Under the pieces are notes generated by a model, which was given only the letters and a program-made list of their open reading frames with translations, was not told the DNA's origin and ran no database searches. A stretch of DNA of 64,000 nucleotides from JAJPKK01 sp963787675 (GTDB taxonomy: Bacteria > Pseudomonadota > Alphaproteobacteria > Rhizobiales > Xanthobacteraceae), in assembly GCA_963787675.1 (NCBI GenBank), contig CAWBDV010000003.1:1612001-1676000 (forward strand), in the 5' to 3' direction. The translations under genes and the position numbers were made by a program. Shown one piece after another: positions 48,080 to 59,598 of the stretch; position 1 is the stretch's first letter; each line of letters starts with the position of its first letter.

Positions 48080-48391
48080 TTATTCGCTGCCGTTCTTCGA
48101 GTCTGCGTTGATGCGCTGCTTGAGAATCGCCGACGGCTTGAACACCATAACCCGCCGTGGCGAGATTGGCACTTCGGTCCCCGTCTTGGGATTACGCCCG
48201 ATTCGTTGGCCTTTTTTGCGCACGACGAACGAGCCGAACGACGACAACTTCACGGTTTCGCCGCGTTCTAGGCAGTCGGTGATCTCCTTCAAGACCAGTT
48301 CCACCAGCGCTGCGGACTCGGTCCGCGACAACCCCACCTTCTGGTATACCGCCTCGCAAAGGTGGGCCCTCGTAACTGTCTTTTCGGACAT
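48080..48391 (-). CDS. ihfA: Integration host factor subunit alpha
   Basis: 103 residues with the full HU/IHF fold: TRAHLCEAVYQKVGLSRTES (helices), VKLSSFGSFVVRKKGQRIGR (beta saddle), NPKTGTEVPISPRRVMVFKP (DNA-inserting Pro arm) and LKQRIN. With IhfB it bends DNA sharply in promoters, replication and recombination. The conserved position after plsX-fabH confirms the identity. Confidence 0.95.
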   Translation of the reverse strand: MSEKTVTRAHLCEAVYQKVGLSRTESAALVELVLKEITDCLERGETVKLSSFGSFVVRKKGQRIGRNPKTGTEVPISPRRVMVFKPSAILKQRINADSKNGSE

Positions 48392-48546
48392 CGTCAGCCC
48401 CGATGCACCAATATCTACTTATGGTTCAAGGATATGGAGTTGATTACCGCGGGTCAATTAGGGTCTCGGCCAAAGATTCGGAACGCTTGCAGGAGCCCTT
48501 GACGCGGCGGGAAGAGACTGCATGCGATACTCAAAACCCGCACCAC

Positions 48547-49524
48547 TTACCAGCGCAAAAGCACGGCGCCCCACGTGAACCCACCACCCATGGCTTCGAG
48601 CAGAACGAGGTCGCCGGCCTTGATCCGGCCGTCATTGGCCGCAACCGACAACGCCAGAGGAATCGAGGCTGCAGAGGTGTTCGCGTGTCGATCCACCGTG
48701 ACGACGATCTTCTCCGGCGCAATGCCGAGCTTGCGCGCCGAGCCGTCGATGATTCGCTTATTGGCCTGATGCGGGACGAACCAGTCGACGTCGGCGGCAC
48801 TGTAGCCGGTGGCCGCAAAGGCGTCCTCGACCACATCGGTGATCATCGCCACCGCATGCTTGAAGACTTCGCGACCCTCCATGCGCAAGTGTCCGACCGT
48901 GCCGGTCGATGACGGGCCGCCGTCGACATAGAGCTTGTTCTTGTGACGGCCGTCCGAACGCAGATGAGCGGAGAGAATGCCGCGATCTTCGCGGCTGCCT
49001 GGCTGAGGCATCGCTTCCACGACCACAGCGCCGGCGCCGTCGCCGAACAGCACGCACGTGGTTCGGTCGCTCCAGTCGAGGATGCGTGAGAAGGTCTCGG
49101 CGCCGATGACGAGCGCCCGCTTGAAGCCGTTGGTCTTGAGAAGACTGTCCGCGGTCGTGAGCGCGAACACGAAGCCGGAGCACACCGCCTGCACATCGAA
49201 GGCCGCGCCAGCGGTGATGCCGAGCTCGGCCTGCACCGTCACGGCGGTCGCCGGAAACGTATTGTCGGGTGTCGCCGTGCCGAGCACGATGAGATCGATG
49301 GTCGACGGATCGACCCCGCTCGCCTTCAGCGCCGCGCGCGCGGCCGCCAGCGCGAGATCGGACGTGGTCTCTCCCGGCGCTGCGATGTGGCGCTCGTGGA
49401 TGCCGGTGCGTTGCACGATCCATTCGTCGGACGTATCGACCTTGCGCGCGAGGTCGGCGTTGGTGAGGACCTGCCGTGGCAGGTAACCGCCGCAGCCGAG
49501 GACGACCGAGCGGGTGACCGTCAC
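48547..49524 (-). CDS. fabH: 3-oxoacyl-ACP synthase III
   Basis: 325 residues from GTG 49524, which overlaps the plsX stop (GTGA). It starts fatty-acid synthesis by condensing acetyl-CoA with malonyl-ACP. The catalytic triad is visible: Cys in FDVQAVCSGFVFAL, His in WFVPHQANKRIIDG and Asn in DRHANTSAASIPLA. The glycine-rich end GDLVLLEAMGGGFTWGAVLL is typical. The longer open frame to 50313 is antiphase plsX sequence. Confidence 0.95.
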   Translation of the reverse strand: MTVTRSVVLGCGGYLPRQVLTNADLARKVDTSDEWIVQRTGIHERHIAAPGETTSDLALAAARAALKASGVDPSTIDLIVLGTATPDNTFPATAVTVQAELGITAGAAFDVQAVCSGFVFALTTADSLLKTNGFKRALVIGAETFSRILDWSDRTTCVLFGDGAGAVVVEAMPQPGSREDRGILSAHLRSDGRHKNKLYVDGGPSSTGTVGHLRMEGREVFKHAVAMITDVVEDAFAATGYSAADVDWFVPHQANKRIIDGSARKLGIAPEKIVVTVDRHANTSAASIPLALSVAANDGRIKAGDLVLLEAMGGGFTWGAVLLRW

Positions 49525-50576
49525 GAGGAGGCACCCGCTGCAGCGGCCGTAACGCCCGTCTGCGACGTGGAGAGCATTTGGGAGATCCGGCCGCGCAACT
49601 CGTAGCGCACCATGCCGTAACCGAGATCGACTGCCGCCGCGAAGCCTTCGGGAGTGGTCCCGCCATGGCTCTTGATGACGATGCCATTGAGCCCGAGGAA
49701 AACCCCGCCGTTGACTTTGCCCGGATCCATCTTGTCCTTTATCGCAGCGAACGCATTGCGGGCGAACAGATAACCGATCCTGGCGAACAGGCTCCGGCTC
49801 ATCGCACCGCGCAGGTATTCGGCGATTTGTTTGGCCGTTCCTTCGGCAGTTTTCAAGGCGATATTGCCCGCGAACCCCTCGGTGACGACGACGTCCACGG
49901 TCCCGCGGCCGATATCGTCTCCTTCCACGAAGCCGACATAATCGAGATCGGCGCGGTCGGCCTCGCGCAAGATGCGGCCGGCCTCGCGCACCTCTTCCAG
50001 GCCCTTTACCTCCTCGACCCCGATGTTGAGGAGCCCGATGGTCGGCCGGTCGAGATCGAACAGCACCCGCGCCATCGCGCCGCCCATGACGGCGAAGTCG
50101 ACGAGGTTGCGAGCATCGGCGCCGATGGTCGCCCCGAGATCGAGAACGATCGATGTGCCGCGCAGCGTCGGCCACAACGCGGCGATCGCCGGCCGCTCGA
50201 TCCCGGCCATGGTCTTGAGGTGGAATTTGGCCATGGCCATGAGCGCGCCGGTGTTGCCGGCGGACACCGCCGCATCGGCATCGCCACGCTTCACCGCGTC
50301 GATCGCCATCCACATCGATGACTTCCAGCGGCCGTGACGCAGCGCCTGGCTCGGCTTCTCGTCCATCTTCACCGCGACGTCGGTGTGGACGATGCGCGAT
50401 GCCGCGGCGAGCACGGGCCGGCTGGCGAGGAGCGGCTCGATGGCGCGCCGGTCGCCGACGAGGAGGAACTCCGTGTCGGGATGCCGGTCGAGCGAGATGG
50501 CGGCGCCCGCCACTACGACCGGGGGCCCGTAGTCGCCTCCCATGGCGTCGAGCGCGATTCGTACCTTTTGTGGCAT
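49521..50576 (-). CDS. plsX: Phosphate acyltransferase PlsX
   Basis: 351 residues from ATG 50576. It makes acyl-phosphate from acyl-ACP for phospholipid synthesis. Recognised from VRIALDAMGGDYGPPVVVAG, ASRIVHTDVAVKMDEKPSQA, MAIDAVKRGDADAAVSAGNT, GALMAMAKFHLKTMAGIERP and NVGVE-type IGLLNIGVEEVKGLEEV. Full length. The gene precedes fabH with a 4-bp overlap and follows the DUF177 gene, the standard order in alphaproteobacteria. Confidence 0.95.
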   Translation of the reverse strand: MPQKVRIALDAMGGDYGPPVVVAGAAISLDRHPDTEFLLVGDRRAIEPLLASRPVLAAASRIVHTDVAVKMDEKPSQALRHGRWKSSMWMAIDAVKRGDADAAVSAGNTGALMAMAKFHLKTMAGIERPAIAALWPTLRGTSIVLDLGATIGADARNLVDFAVMGGAMARVLFDLDRPTIGLLNIGVEEVKGLEEVREAGRILREADRADLDYVGFVEGDDIGRGTVDVVVTEGFAGNIALKTAEGTAKQIAEYLRGAMSRSLFARIGYLFARNAFAAIKDKMDPGKVNGGVFLGLNGIVIKSHGGTTPEGFAAAVDLGYGMVRYELRGRISQMLSTSQTGVTAAAAGASS

Positions 50577-50755
50577 CGATCGACCTTGGCGGACAGTGCT
50601 CGGATTTCCGTTCCGCCGAAGCCCCCAGGCGGCGGCGCGACCATACTCCGGCGGCAACACGAAACGAAAGGGGGATCAGCGCGCCCGGTTCCCCGAGGTC
50701 AGTCGTCGGGCGTCAGGCGCCGCGACAAGGTACTGCGCACAACACAGAGACCCGA

Positions 50756-51277
50756 TCAGTGTTTCAGGCGCCCAAGCGCGGCAAACGGGCCGGCCTCGTC
50801 ATCGTTCTCCGACGGCGGCGCGAACACAGCACCGGGCTTTTTCGGATAAGGATCGATGCCGAGCAACAGAAATTCGGTCAGGACCGCGCCGATATCCGCG
50901 ACTCCGTTGACCAATGCCTCCAGCGGTTCGGTGCCGGCCACAGGCTCATCGTTGCCGTCAACGGGGGCGGCCGGGGCAGCACCACCGCCGGGCGCGAAGA
51001 TGACGTCGAACGTTTCCTCGACATCGTTTTCCACCGGATCGAGCGTAATGACGCAGGTCTGTCCGACCGTCGCCGACACGGTGCCGGTGGCGCGCAGGCC
51101 CTCGCCCTGATGGGAGATGTCGACCGTCGCCTCAAGGCGCGCGATATCGCGCAGGTCGGCGAGCGCGGCGACCGCGGCGCGGACCGACTCGTCCGCAACG
51201 AGCGTGAGATGAAGCCCGGTTGCTGGCACGTCCGCAACGCGGACCGGCACATGCCAAGCGTGGCCGCGGGTGTTCAT
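50756..51277 (-). CDS. DUF177 (YceD-like) protein
   Basis: 173 residues from ATG 51277. YceD/DUF177 core: LEATVDISHQGEGLRATGTV, SATVGQTCVITLDPVENDVE, and the end AVLTEFLLLGIDPYPKKPGA. The usual pair of C-terminal acidic and PxP motifs is there. In many bacteria the family lies beside rpmF-plsX and has been linked to 23S rRNA maturation; in alphaproteobacteria it follows the bc1 chaperone, as here. No cysteine pair apart from the conserved QTC. Confidence 0.85.
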   Translation of the reverse strand: MNTRGHAWHVPVRVADVPATGLHLTLVADESVRAAVAALADLRDIARLEATVDISHQGEGLRATGTVSATVGQTCVITLDPVENDVEETFDVIFAPGGGAAPAAPVDGNDEPVAGTEPLEALVNGVADIGAVLTEFLLLGIDPYPKKPGAVFAPPSENDDEAGPFAALGRLKH

Positions 51278-51344
51278 AGGGACCTTTCTTTGTCTGGCGT
51301 CTTGTCGTCTGGCGTCTCTTTGCCTGATGTCGCTTTGTCTGGTT

Positions 51345-51905
51345 TCATGGCGCCGCCACCAAAATGGCAAGCGGATCGGCAAATGCAAGCGTTTCGGGCG
51401 CAGCGATGAGATCGATCGTCGCAAGCTTGGCCGCCGACGCGCGCATGTAAGCGGCGAGGCGCTGCGCCTGCGGTCCGGTCTCCCCGGAGAACACGTTCCG
51501 GACGATGGCGGCCGTGAGCGCCGCCTCGTCGTCAACTGCCAACGCGGCGTCGTAGGCCTGCTGCCGGCCATAGAAGGCCTCGCCGAGCCGCTTCATCTGC
51601 TTCGGCACCGACAGGTCACCGACACCCATCTCGCGGAGATTGTTGTCCATATCCCGGCAGAACGTGTCGAACAGGCCCTGCCCCAGTTCATAGGCATGTC
51701 GATCCGATGGCTGTTGCCCGGCGGCCAGTCGCAGCCGTCCCAACACCAGCACCAGATGGAGCACCACCAGGTCGAATCGCCCATCAACCGTGTCGGGCAC
51801 CCCGAATCCGGCATAAAATACCGGCAACCGCGCCTGTGCCACGATGCCGCCATAGAGCGCGTCGATGGTTGGCGCCAAGGGACGCTGGAATATACGGAAA
51901 ATCAT
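51345..51905 (-). CDS. Ubiquinol-cytochrome c chaperone (CBP3-like)
   Basis: 186 residues from ATG 51905. FQRPLAPTIDALYGGIVAQA, then FDLVVLHLVLVLGRL and FDTFCRDMDNNLREMGVGDL are the signature of the CBP3/UQCC1 family. In mitochondria CBP3 helps cytochrome b synthesis and bc1 assembly; the bacterial role is inferred from that. It is divergent from bamE and sits upstream of the DUF177 gene. Confidence 0.85.
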   Translation of the reverse strand: MIFRIFQRPLAPTIDALYGGIVAQARLPVFYAGFGVPDTVDGRFDLVVLHLVLVLGRLRLAAGQQPSDRHAYELGQGLFDTFCRDMDNNLREMGVGDLSVPKQMKRLGEAFYGRQQAYDAALAVDDEAALTAAIVRNVFSGETGPQAQRLAAYMRASAAKLATIDLIAAPETLAFADPLAILVAAP

Positions 51906-52000
51906 GGGGTTCCTGGTGGACGGGCGCCAGTAGAAGTGGGAGCCGTTGTGTTTCGGGGGTACGCAGGGTAGGTCATAGGGGACCCGAGGGCGTAAGGGGG

Positions 52001-52468
52001 ATGCCGGGGTTGAAGCGGGGCAGCATACATCTGGTACGGAGCAGGTGCGGTCGGCGATCTTTCGTCGGCGCGCTTGCTGTTTGCTTGGCGGCATTCGCTG
52101 GCGGCTGCACCCAGGTTTATCAACACGGCTACATGCTCCAGCAAGGGGCGCTGGAGCAGGTTCCGATCGGCGCGACGCAGGAGCAGGTCCTGATCGTGCT
52201 TGGGACGCCGTCCACGGTCGCCACCATCAGCGGTGAAGTGTTCTATTACATCTCGCAGCAGGCGAAGCAGACTTCGTTCTTGCCGCAGACGGAGTCCGAT
52301 CGACGCGTCATTGCCGTGTATTTCGACAAGGGCCGCCGGGTCGAGCGTCTCGCCAATTACGGCATCAAGGACGGCAAGATCTTCGACTACGTGAGCCGCA
52401 CCATTCCGACCGGCGGCGTCGAGCAGAACACGCTTGGCCTCGTGTTCCACATGTTCAAGTCAAGCTGA
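52001..52468 (+). CDS. bamE: Outer-membrane assembly lipoprotein BamE (SmpA/OmlA)
   Basis: 155 residues from ATG 52001. A lipoprotein signal (FVGALAVCLAAFAGGC, lipobox AGGC) is followed by the BamE fold: YMLQQGALEQVPIGATQEQV, LIVLGTPSTVATISGEVFYY and VIAVYFDKGRRVERLANYGI. It is a part of the BAM complex for outer-membrane proteins. The N-terminal 17 residues before the hydrophobic part may be over-called; TTG 52010 is an alternative start. Confidence 0.9.
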   Translation: MPGLKRGSIHLVRSRCGRRSFVGALAVCLAAFAGGCTQVYQHGYMLQQGALEQVPIGATQEQVLIVLGTPSTVATISGEVFYYISQQAKQTSFLPQTESDRRVIAVYFDKGRRVERLANYGIKDGKIFDYVSRTIPTGGVEQNTLGLVFHMFKSS

Positions 52469-52490
52469 CACACACATCGCTGCAAACCTT

Positions 52491-52598
52491 GTAGGATGTG
52501 CAAAGGCGGCCCGAGACGCCGCCGTTCTGGCACGAAGATCTATCCGCCGTGCGCACCTTTCCGCGCGTGGTGCGCACGCTTCGCTTTGCGCACCCTAC
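52491..52598. repeat. Extragenic palindromic repeat, copy B
   Basis: Starts GTAGGATGTGCAAAG and ends CGCTTTGCGCACCCTAC. It lies between the convergent bamE and hppA genes, where a hairpin could act as a shared terminator. Confidence 0.65.
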
Positions 52599-52608
52599 AA
52601 AGACCTGA

Positions 52609-54730
<2,122 letters not shown>

Positions 54731-54914
54731 CGAATTGACCCCGGTTAAGAATTAGCCCCGGCATGGGCGGGGCGCCGATTTCGGCGGAACGTTTAGCGTG
54801 CGTCCCCACGGATGTCGATACCGACCGGGCATCAAAGGGATTTTACGGTTAGGCACCCCTGTGGGCGACCGCGCAATGCGGCCCCCCCGCCCCTTCCGTC
54901 GACCTGCCGGAGGA

Positions 54915-55715
54915 TCAGGCCGGCCCGGCCGGCTGGGCCACCACCTTGTGCGGCAGGCCGTGCAGGAACAGCGCGACGAGCCCGATCGCAAGGACCATCA
55001 GCCCGCCCTCGACCATCGTGCCGGACAGCTGCCCGGTCTGCACGAGCGCCGGAAAGAAATCGATGCCGGCATGAGCGAGGAGCGCGAGCGCGAGCCATCG
55101 CAGCTGCCGCCGCTCGACTGCGCGCCACACCAGGAGCGATAGGCCGATTTAAATGAGCAGCGCCGCCAGCCGTTCAAGCGTTGCAATCATCGAAGTGAGA
55201 ACCGAGAGCCGCGCCAAGCTTCCATGCAGTTGCGCGAGGACATCGGGGGTAAGAACGGGTTTGAAGGTCGCGTCGAAAGTGCCGGCATTGACCATAAGCG
55301 CGAACACGAAGGCGTTCAGCAGTCCGAGGCTGCCGACCATGATGGACTCGAGGCCGCCATGCCCAATGCCGTACGCCACCGCGGTTCCCGGGTTGCCGGT
55401 CGGGCGCACGAAGTAGCGCATGCCGAGATAGCGGCCCGTCTCCTCGAAGAGCGCCGCGGCGCAGCAGCCGTAGATCGCCATCCACATCGGGTGCGTCTTG
55501 AGGAACTCCGCTGTGTCGGGATTGGCCTTCAACACGTAGAAATGCAGCAGCCGCTCCAGGACCAGGGCGGACAAGAAGAACATGCCCGCGCCGATCCAGA
55601 TGTTGCGCGCCGCAAGCGTCATCCGTTTCCGGCAGACGGCGTAGACAACGACCGGCCACGCGGCCGACAGGGCGGCAGCAGCGCCTACGCTCGCGACCAC
55701 GGAGGACGGAATCAT
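54915..55715 (-). pseudogene. YhfC-family intramembrane protease-like protein with in-frame stop
   Basis: 266 codons with about seven hydrophobic spans. LHFYVLKANPDTAEFLKTHP, CAAALFEETGRYLGMRYFVR (EExxR-like) and VAYGIGHGGLESIMVGSLGL match YhfC, a glutamic-type intramembrane peptidase family. At 55149-55151 a TAA lies between LAALLI and IGLSLLVWRAVERRQLRWLA in the same frame, where a CAA (Gln) would fit. The last two spans (AHAGIDFFPALVQTGQLSGT) follow. The conserved GHAG/E motifs are before the stop; the AHAGIDF histidine motif is after it. Confidence 0.8.
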
Positions 55716-55743
55716 GACTACTCCTCGGCGCTGCTGCGTGCGC

Positions 55744-56934
55744 CTAGCTCTTCATCGCGAGCTTGCCCTGGACGATGCTCATCAGCGCGCTCACGAATTG
55801 CCCCTTCTTGAGAAAGACGGCCGCCCGTGCGCCGTAGGCGGCTTCGAACTTCCGTTCGATCGCAATGGCGCTGTCGTAGTCGGCGATCGCACGGTCGTAA
55901 TCGCCGTTGTTGTCGTAGGCGGCGGCACGGTTGCGGAGCGACACCGCCAGTTTCGGATTGAGTTCGACGGCGCGGGTGAAATTGGCGATGGCGTGCGCGA
56001 AGTCGCCCTTCGCACCATAGGCATTGCCGAGATTGGTGAAGGCGTTGATGTCCCTCGGCGTCCGCGTCACGACTTCGCCGAAGTCCGCGATGGCATGATC
56101 GAAATCGCGCTTGTCCTGGTATGCGAGGCCGCGATTGCTGTAGGCCATCCAGGATTTCGGATCGAGCTTGATGGCCTGGTCAAATTCCGCGATAGCCCGG
56201 TCAAGGTCGCCCTTCTTCTTGTAGACATTGCCCAAATTATTGTGAGGCGCCGAGAACTTTGCGTCGAGCGCTATCGCCTTCTCATAGTCGACGACGGCGC
56301 GATCAAGATCGTCCTTGTCAGCATAGGACATGCCGCGAAGGTTGTGCGCAAACGCATATTTGGGCGAGAGTTTGATCGCTTGATCGAGATCGGCGATCGC
56401 TTCATCGAGCGTGCGCTTGCTGTACCGGCTTAAACCACGATTTGCGTAGGCGACGGCGCTTTTGGGGTCGATTGCAATCGCGGCCGTGAAGTCGGCAATC
56501 GCGCGGTCGAACTCGGATTTGTTCTTATAGGCATTGCCGCGGCTGATGAAGGCCGCAGCGTTCTTCGGATCGAGTGCGATGGCTTGGGTGAAATCCGCGA
56601 CCGCGAGATCGGTATCGCCCTTGCCGAGGTAGAGCGTGCCGCGCGCGTTGAGGGCAGCCACGCTCGCGGGAACAAGCTTGAGCGCGTCGTCGAAATCAGC
56701 CAACGCGCGCGTCTTATCGCCTTTGGCAGCGTAAGCTTCCCCGCGGTTCACCAGGCCTGTGGCGCGATCTTCCAACGTCACCTCCTGGTCGTCCACAATG
56801 ACCGTGCAGGCGGCAACTCGCGCTTCGGGCGGTCTGGCGCTTTTGCACGCCGCCCAGTCCGCGTCCGCGGCAAAGCTCGGCGTCGCCGCGCAAAGGCAGG
56901 CGGCAATCGCGGCGATCGGCAGGGTCGTTTTCAT
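55744..56934 (-). CDS. Periplasmic TPR-repeat protein
   Basis: 396 residues. Signal peptide LPIAAIAACLCAATPSFAAD; the start of the mature part is WAACKSARPPEARVAACTVI (one disulphide likely). Then about nine TPR units (LYLGKGDTDLAVADFTQAIA, GNAYKNKSEFDRAIADFTAA and so on), the last ending VSALMSIVQGKLAMKS. Scaffold for protein contacts in the periplasm; no partner is indicated. It is similar in design to 25215-26375 but not a close copy. Confidence 0.88.
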   Translation of the reverse strand: MKTTLPIAAIAACLCAATPSFAADADWAACKSARPPEARVAACTVIVDDQEVTLEDRATGLVNRGEAYAAKGDKTRALADFDDALKLVPASVAALNARGTLYLGKGDTDLAVADFTQAIALDPKNAAAFISRGNAYKNKSEFDRAIADFTAAIAIDPKSAVAYANRGLSRYSKRTLDEAIADLDQAIKLSPKYAFAHNLRGMSYADKDDLDRAVVDYEKAIALDAKFSAPHNNLGNVYKKKGDLDRAIAEFDQAIKLDPKSWMAYSNRGLAYQDKRDFDHAIADFGEVVTRTPRDINAFTNLGNAYGAKGDFAHAIANFTRAVELNPKLAVSLRNRAAAYDNNGDYDRAIADYDSAIAIERKFEAAYGARAAVFLKKGQFVSALMSIVQGKLAMKS

Positions 56935-56976
56935 GTTCGCATCTCCGATAGCGGCGCAAGTCTCTTCGGTCTGGCC

Positions 56977-58080
56977 TCACGAACAGATCTTCTTCAGCGC
57001 CGCAAACTCCTGCGACGTCAGCAGCTCTTTGTGGACCTCGGGCGCCGCGATACGCGCGAGATTGGCAGAGCGGCGCTTTGGTTCGGCGTGGCTGAGCAGG
57101 AACCGCGGGGGCAAGTCGCTCTCTTTGACCCCGCGCTCGAGCAGATAGCCGTTGGCGCGCGGGTCACCGCCGACCTTGCTCATCAGCGCCCCGCCGAAGC
57201 CGTCGGCTGCATCCTCAACGTCCCGCGAGTAGGACAGCCGCATCACCTGGTTCGCGGCATTGGAGGCCGCATCCCCGCCGGCGAAGTGCCCGAGCATCTT
57301 GCCGAATACCATCGACGCCGCGCCGCGCTCAATCACGCCCTTGGCGCCGTCATGGTGGGCGATATGACCCATCTCATGAGCCAGCACGCCCGCGACTTCG
57401 TCGACGGACGCGGCCTTCTGCAAATACGCATCGTAGAAATAAATGCGGCCGCCCGGCACGGCGATGGCGTTGAGCACGGGCGACTTGACGACGGCGACAT
57501 GGAGCGACTGCTGCAAATCGGCAGCCTTTTCCAAGGTACCGACGAGCTTGTTGAAGGCAGCGAGCCCTTCCTGCTGTCCGGGCTTGCTGCCGCATTCGAG
57601 CGGGGCCATTTGCGCCGCGGTTCGTGCGCCGAGCTGCATTTCGTAGGAGGGCGGAACGTGGGCGACAGCGCCGTCGGCGACAAAGGGCACAGCCCAGACA
57701 ACGCCGGCAACGAGCACGGCCGCTGCAGCAAGGCTCCACGATGCGCCCTTCGTCCGTGTGCGCAGCGTCGTTACATCTTCCGGCATTCCGATGCGCCGCT
57801 GCAACTCGGCGACGAGCGCTGCGTCGCGAAGCTCGAGGCGGGCCGCGACCTTGCTATTGGCAATCCCAAGCCGGAGTACGCCCTTCGGCGCCATCGTCGA
57901 GGAGATGTGAGCAAGCGGCCAGGTCGAGAGCACGGGGCCATTGGGAACGCTGATTTCGATCGCGTCCGTTCCGAGCATCACCGCGACCGCGTGGCGCGCG
58001 TTGGTGAAGCCATCGAAGAAAATTCCGCAGCCGAATTTTGCTTCGGTCGCGGGCGTCACATTGCACATCGTGTCGGACAT
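56977..58080 (-). CDS. M48-family zinc metalloprotease
   Basis: 367 residues from ATG 58080. The N-terminal 120 residues (FFDGFTNARHAVAVML, LSTWPLAHISSTMAPKGVLR) are a small beta domain, then one membrane span (WSLAAAAVLVAGVVWAVPFV), then the M48 catalytic domain with VLAHEMGHIAHHDGAKG (HExxH zinc site), SYSRDVEDAADGFG (third ligand, ExxAD-like) and LLSHAEPKRRSANL. Topology: catalytic domain in the periplasm. Relatives (BepA/LoiP/HtpX-like) control envelope protein quality. It is 11 bp from the YjgN-like gene, so likely an operon. Confidence 0.9.
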   Translation of the reverse strand: MSDTMCNVTPATEAKFGCGIFFDGFTNARHAVAVMLGTDAIEISVPNGPVLSTWPLAHISSTMAPKGVLRLGIANSKVAARLELRDAALVAELQRRIGMPEDVTTLRTRTKGASWSLAAAAVLVAGVVWAVPFVADGAVAHVPPSYEMQLGARTAAQMAPLECGSKPGQQEGLAAFNKLVGTLEKAADLQQSLHVAVVKSPVLNAIAVPGGRIYFYDAYLQKAASVDEVAGVLAHEMGHIAHHDGAKGVIERGAASMVFGKMLGHFAGGDAASNAANQVMRLSYSRDVEDAADGFGGALMSKVGGDPRANGYLLERGVKESDLPPRFLLSHAEPKRRSANLARIAAPEVHKELLTSQEFAALKKICS

Positions 58081-58090
58081 GACGGACCTC

Positions 58091-59404
58091 TCAGATGGCG
58101 TTTGCGCCAAACAGCACGTCGGACAATCCTTCGCCGAACGCCGAGCACGATGCTTCGCGGGCATTGACGTTTTCGAGCGTGGAAAGTCCGTGGATCGTGA
58201 TCGACTGCGTGGCGGCCTGCCACAGCTTGAACGTGACCAGGATGTGTTCGAGAACCGAAGCGGCGAGCAGGATGATGACGAAGCTCGCGAGACCGGACGC
58301 CCAGTCGGCGGTGGCGCGGCGCGCAGTCTGTGCGCCGACGGCGTAGGCCGTCGCCGCGTCGGTGACCAATCCGACCGCAATCGGCACCACGATGACCACC
58401 GCCAGCAGACAGAGGACGTATGTGCCGTAGGCGCGATAGAGGCTGCCGACACGCAGGTCGGAGTTTGCCGCGGCGCCGCCGATCTGCAGCCCGTCAAGCC
58501 ACCACTGCAGTTCGATGGCCTTGAACGCCGGATAGAGGATGATGCCGAGCAGGATGGAGAGAGCTACGCCGCCGAACGCCAAGGCGCCGCCCACGTCGAA
58601 GTTCCGCGTCTTGATCAGCGCGCCCACGATGGCGTCGGCCGGATTGAGTTTCAGCGCCGCCCCGATCCCCGGCCAGTCGAGCACCGCAATGGCGGCGGCA
58701 AGACCGACGACGATGGGCAGCACGATGGCGAGCCAGATCAGGATGCCGCGGCAGAACAGACGCGCTCCGCGGCCGGCGAACTGGCCGCCGATGTCGCCGT
58801 AGAAGGTATGGCGCATCTTGTAGCGCTCGAGGCTCGCGACCGCCCATGGGTAGGTCAATCCGAGCGTGCCGATGTTGGCGATGAGCCAGAGCAGCTCGCG
58901 CGCCGTATAGACGAGGGCCGAGCCGGTCTGGCGAAACCGGATCCCGCGCAGCACCGTCCGGGACAGGCGGTAGCGACGGGCCTGGTAGATCGCGCAGTAA
59001 GTGAGGATCAGCAGGAACAGCGGCCCCAGCCCGACGGTCGCGCGGTTCACGGCGGGAGATACCAACGAACTGAAGTAGACGACGGCATAGATCGGGACGA
59101 GGAGGCCGAGCGCCATCAGGTAGCCGCGCAGCAACTCGCCGGCCGTGCCGGTGTATTCCAGGCTCTCGCCGTCGACCGTGGTGTGCGCCCACAGGTAACG
59201 GCGCATGTCGGTGAAGAGCCAGAACCGGTAGAAGCCGAGGGTCAGGGCCTGCAGCAACGTGCCCCAGATGGTCAGGCGCGAAAATGCCCCGCGCTCGCCG
59301 AGAAACTCCACGCGATCGACCGGTCCAGACGCCGCGGCCGTCGTAGAAGCAGCAGGCTCGGAAATCTCAACCTGCCACGGCTCGGCAAGGGCGACGACGC
59401 TCAC
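58091..59404 (-). CDS. YjgN/DUF898-family membrane protein
   Basis: 437 residues. After a short N-terminal tail, VEFLGERGAFSRLTIWGTLL, ALTLGFYRFWLFTDMRRYLW, two further similar blocks (SRTVLRGIRFRQTGSALVYT, GTLGLTYPWAVASLERYKMR) and many spans define the YjgN/DUF898 family. The repeated 'F.G....L...........T.G.Y..W' unit is visible. Function of the family is unknown. Conserved coupling with an M48 peptidase is seen in several proteobacteria and suggests an envelope role. Confidence 0.85.
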   Translation of the reverse strand: MSVVALAEPWQVEISEPAASTTAAASGPVDRVEFLGERGAFSRLTIWGTLLQALTLGFYRFWLFTDMRRYLWAHTTVDGESLEYTGTAGELLRGYLMALGLLVPIYAVVYFSSLVSPAVNRATVGLGPLFLLILTYCAIYQARRYRLSRTVLRGIRFRQTGSALVYTARELLWLIANIGTLGLTYPWAVASLERYKMRHTFYGDIGGQFAGRGARLFCRGILIWLAIVLPIVVGLAAAIAVLDWPGIGAALKLNPADAIVGALIKTRNFDVGGALAFGGVALSILLGIILYPAFKAIELQWWLDGLQIGGAAANSDLRVGSLYRAYGTYVLCLLAVVIVVPIAVGLVTDAATAYAVGAQTARRATADWASGLASFVIILLAASVLEHILVTFKLWQAATQSITIHGLSTLENVNAREASCSAFGEGLSDVLFGANAI

Positions 59405-59598
59405 GGAAAGCTCCTGAGAATTGGCCCGATTGGGCCGGATAGCGCCATTACTTGTTGTTTTGTCAGCCGATCCGGCAAAAGGTTCAGCCTCCCGGCGGCA
59501 AAAGCACGCGAACGATCAGTGGATTAATCGCAGTGAACGAACGGGCAGGCCGCCTGCCGATCAGGCAGATACGGCGCCGCAACTTTCGATTGGCGACG

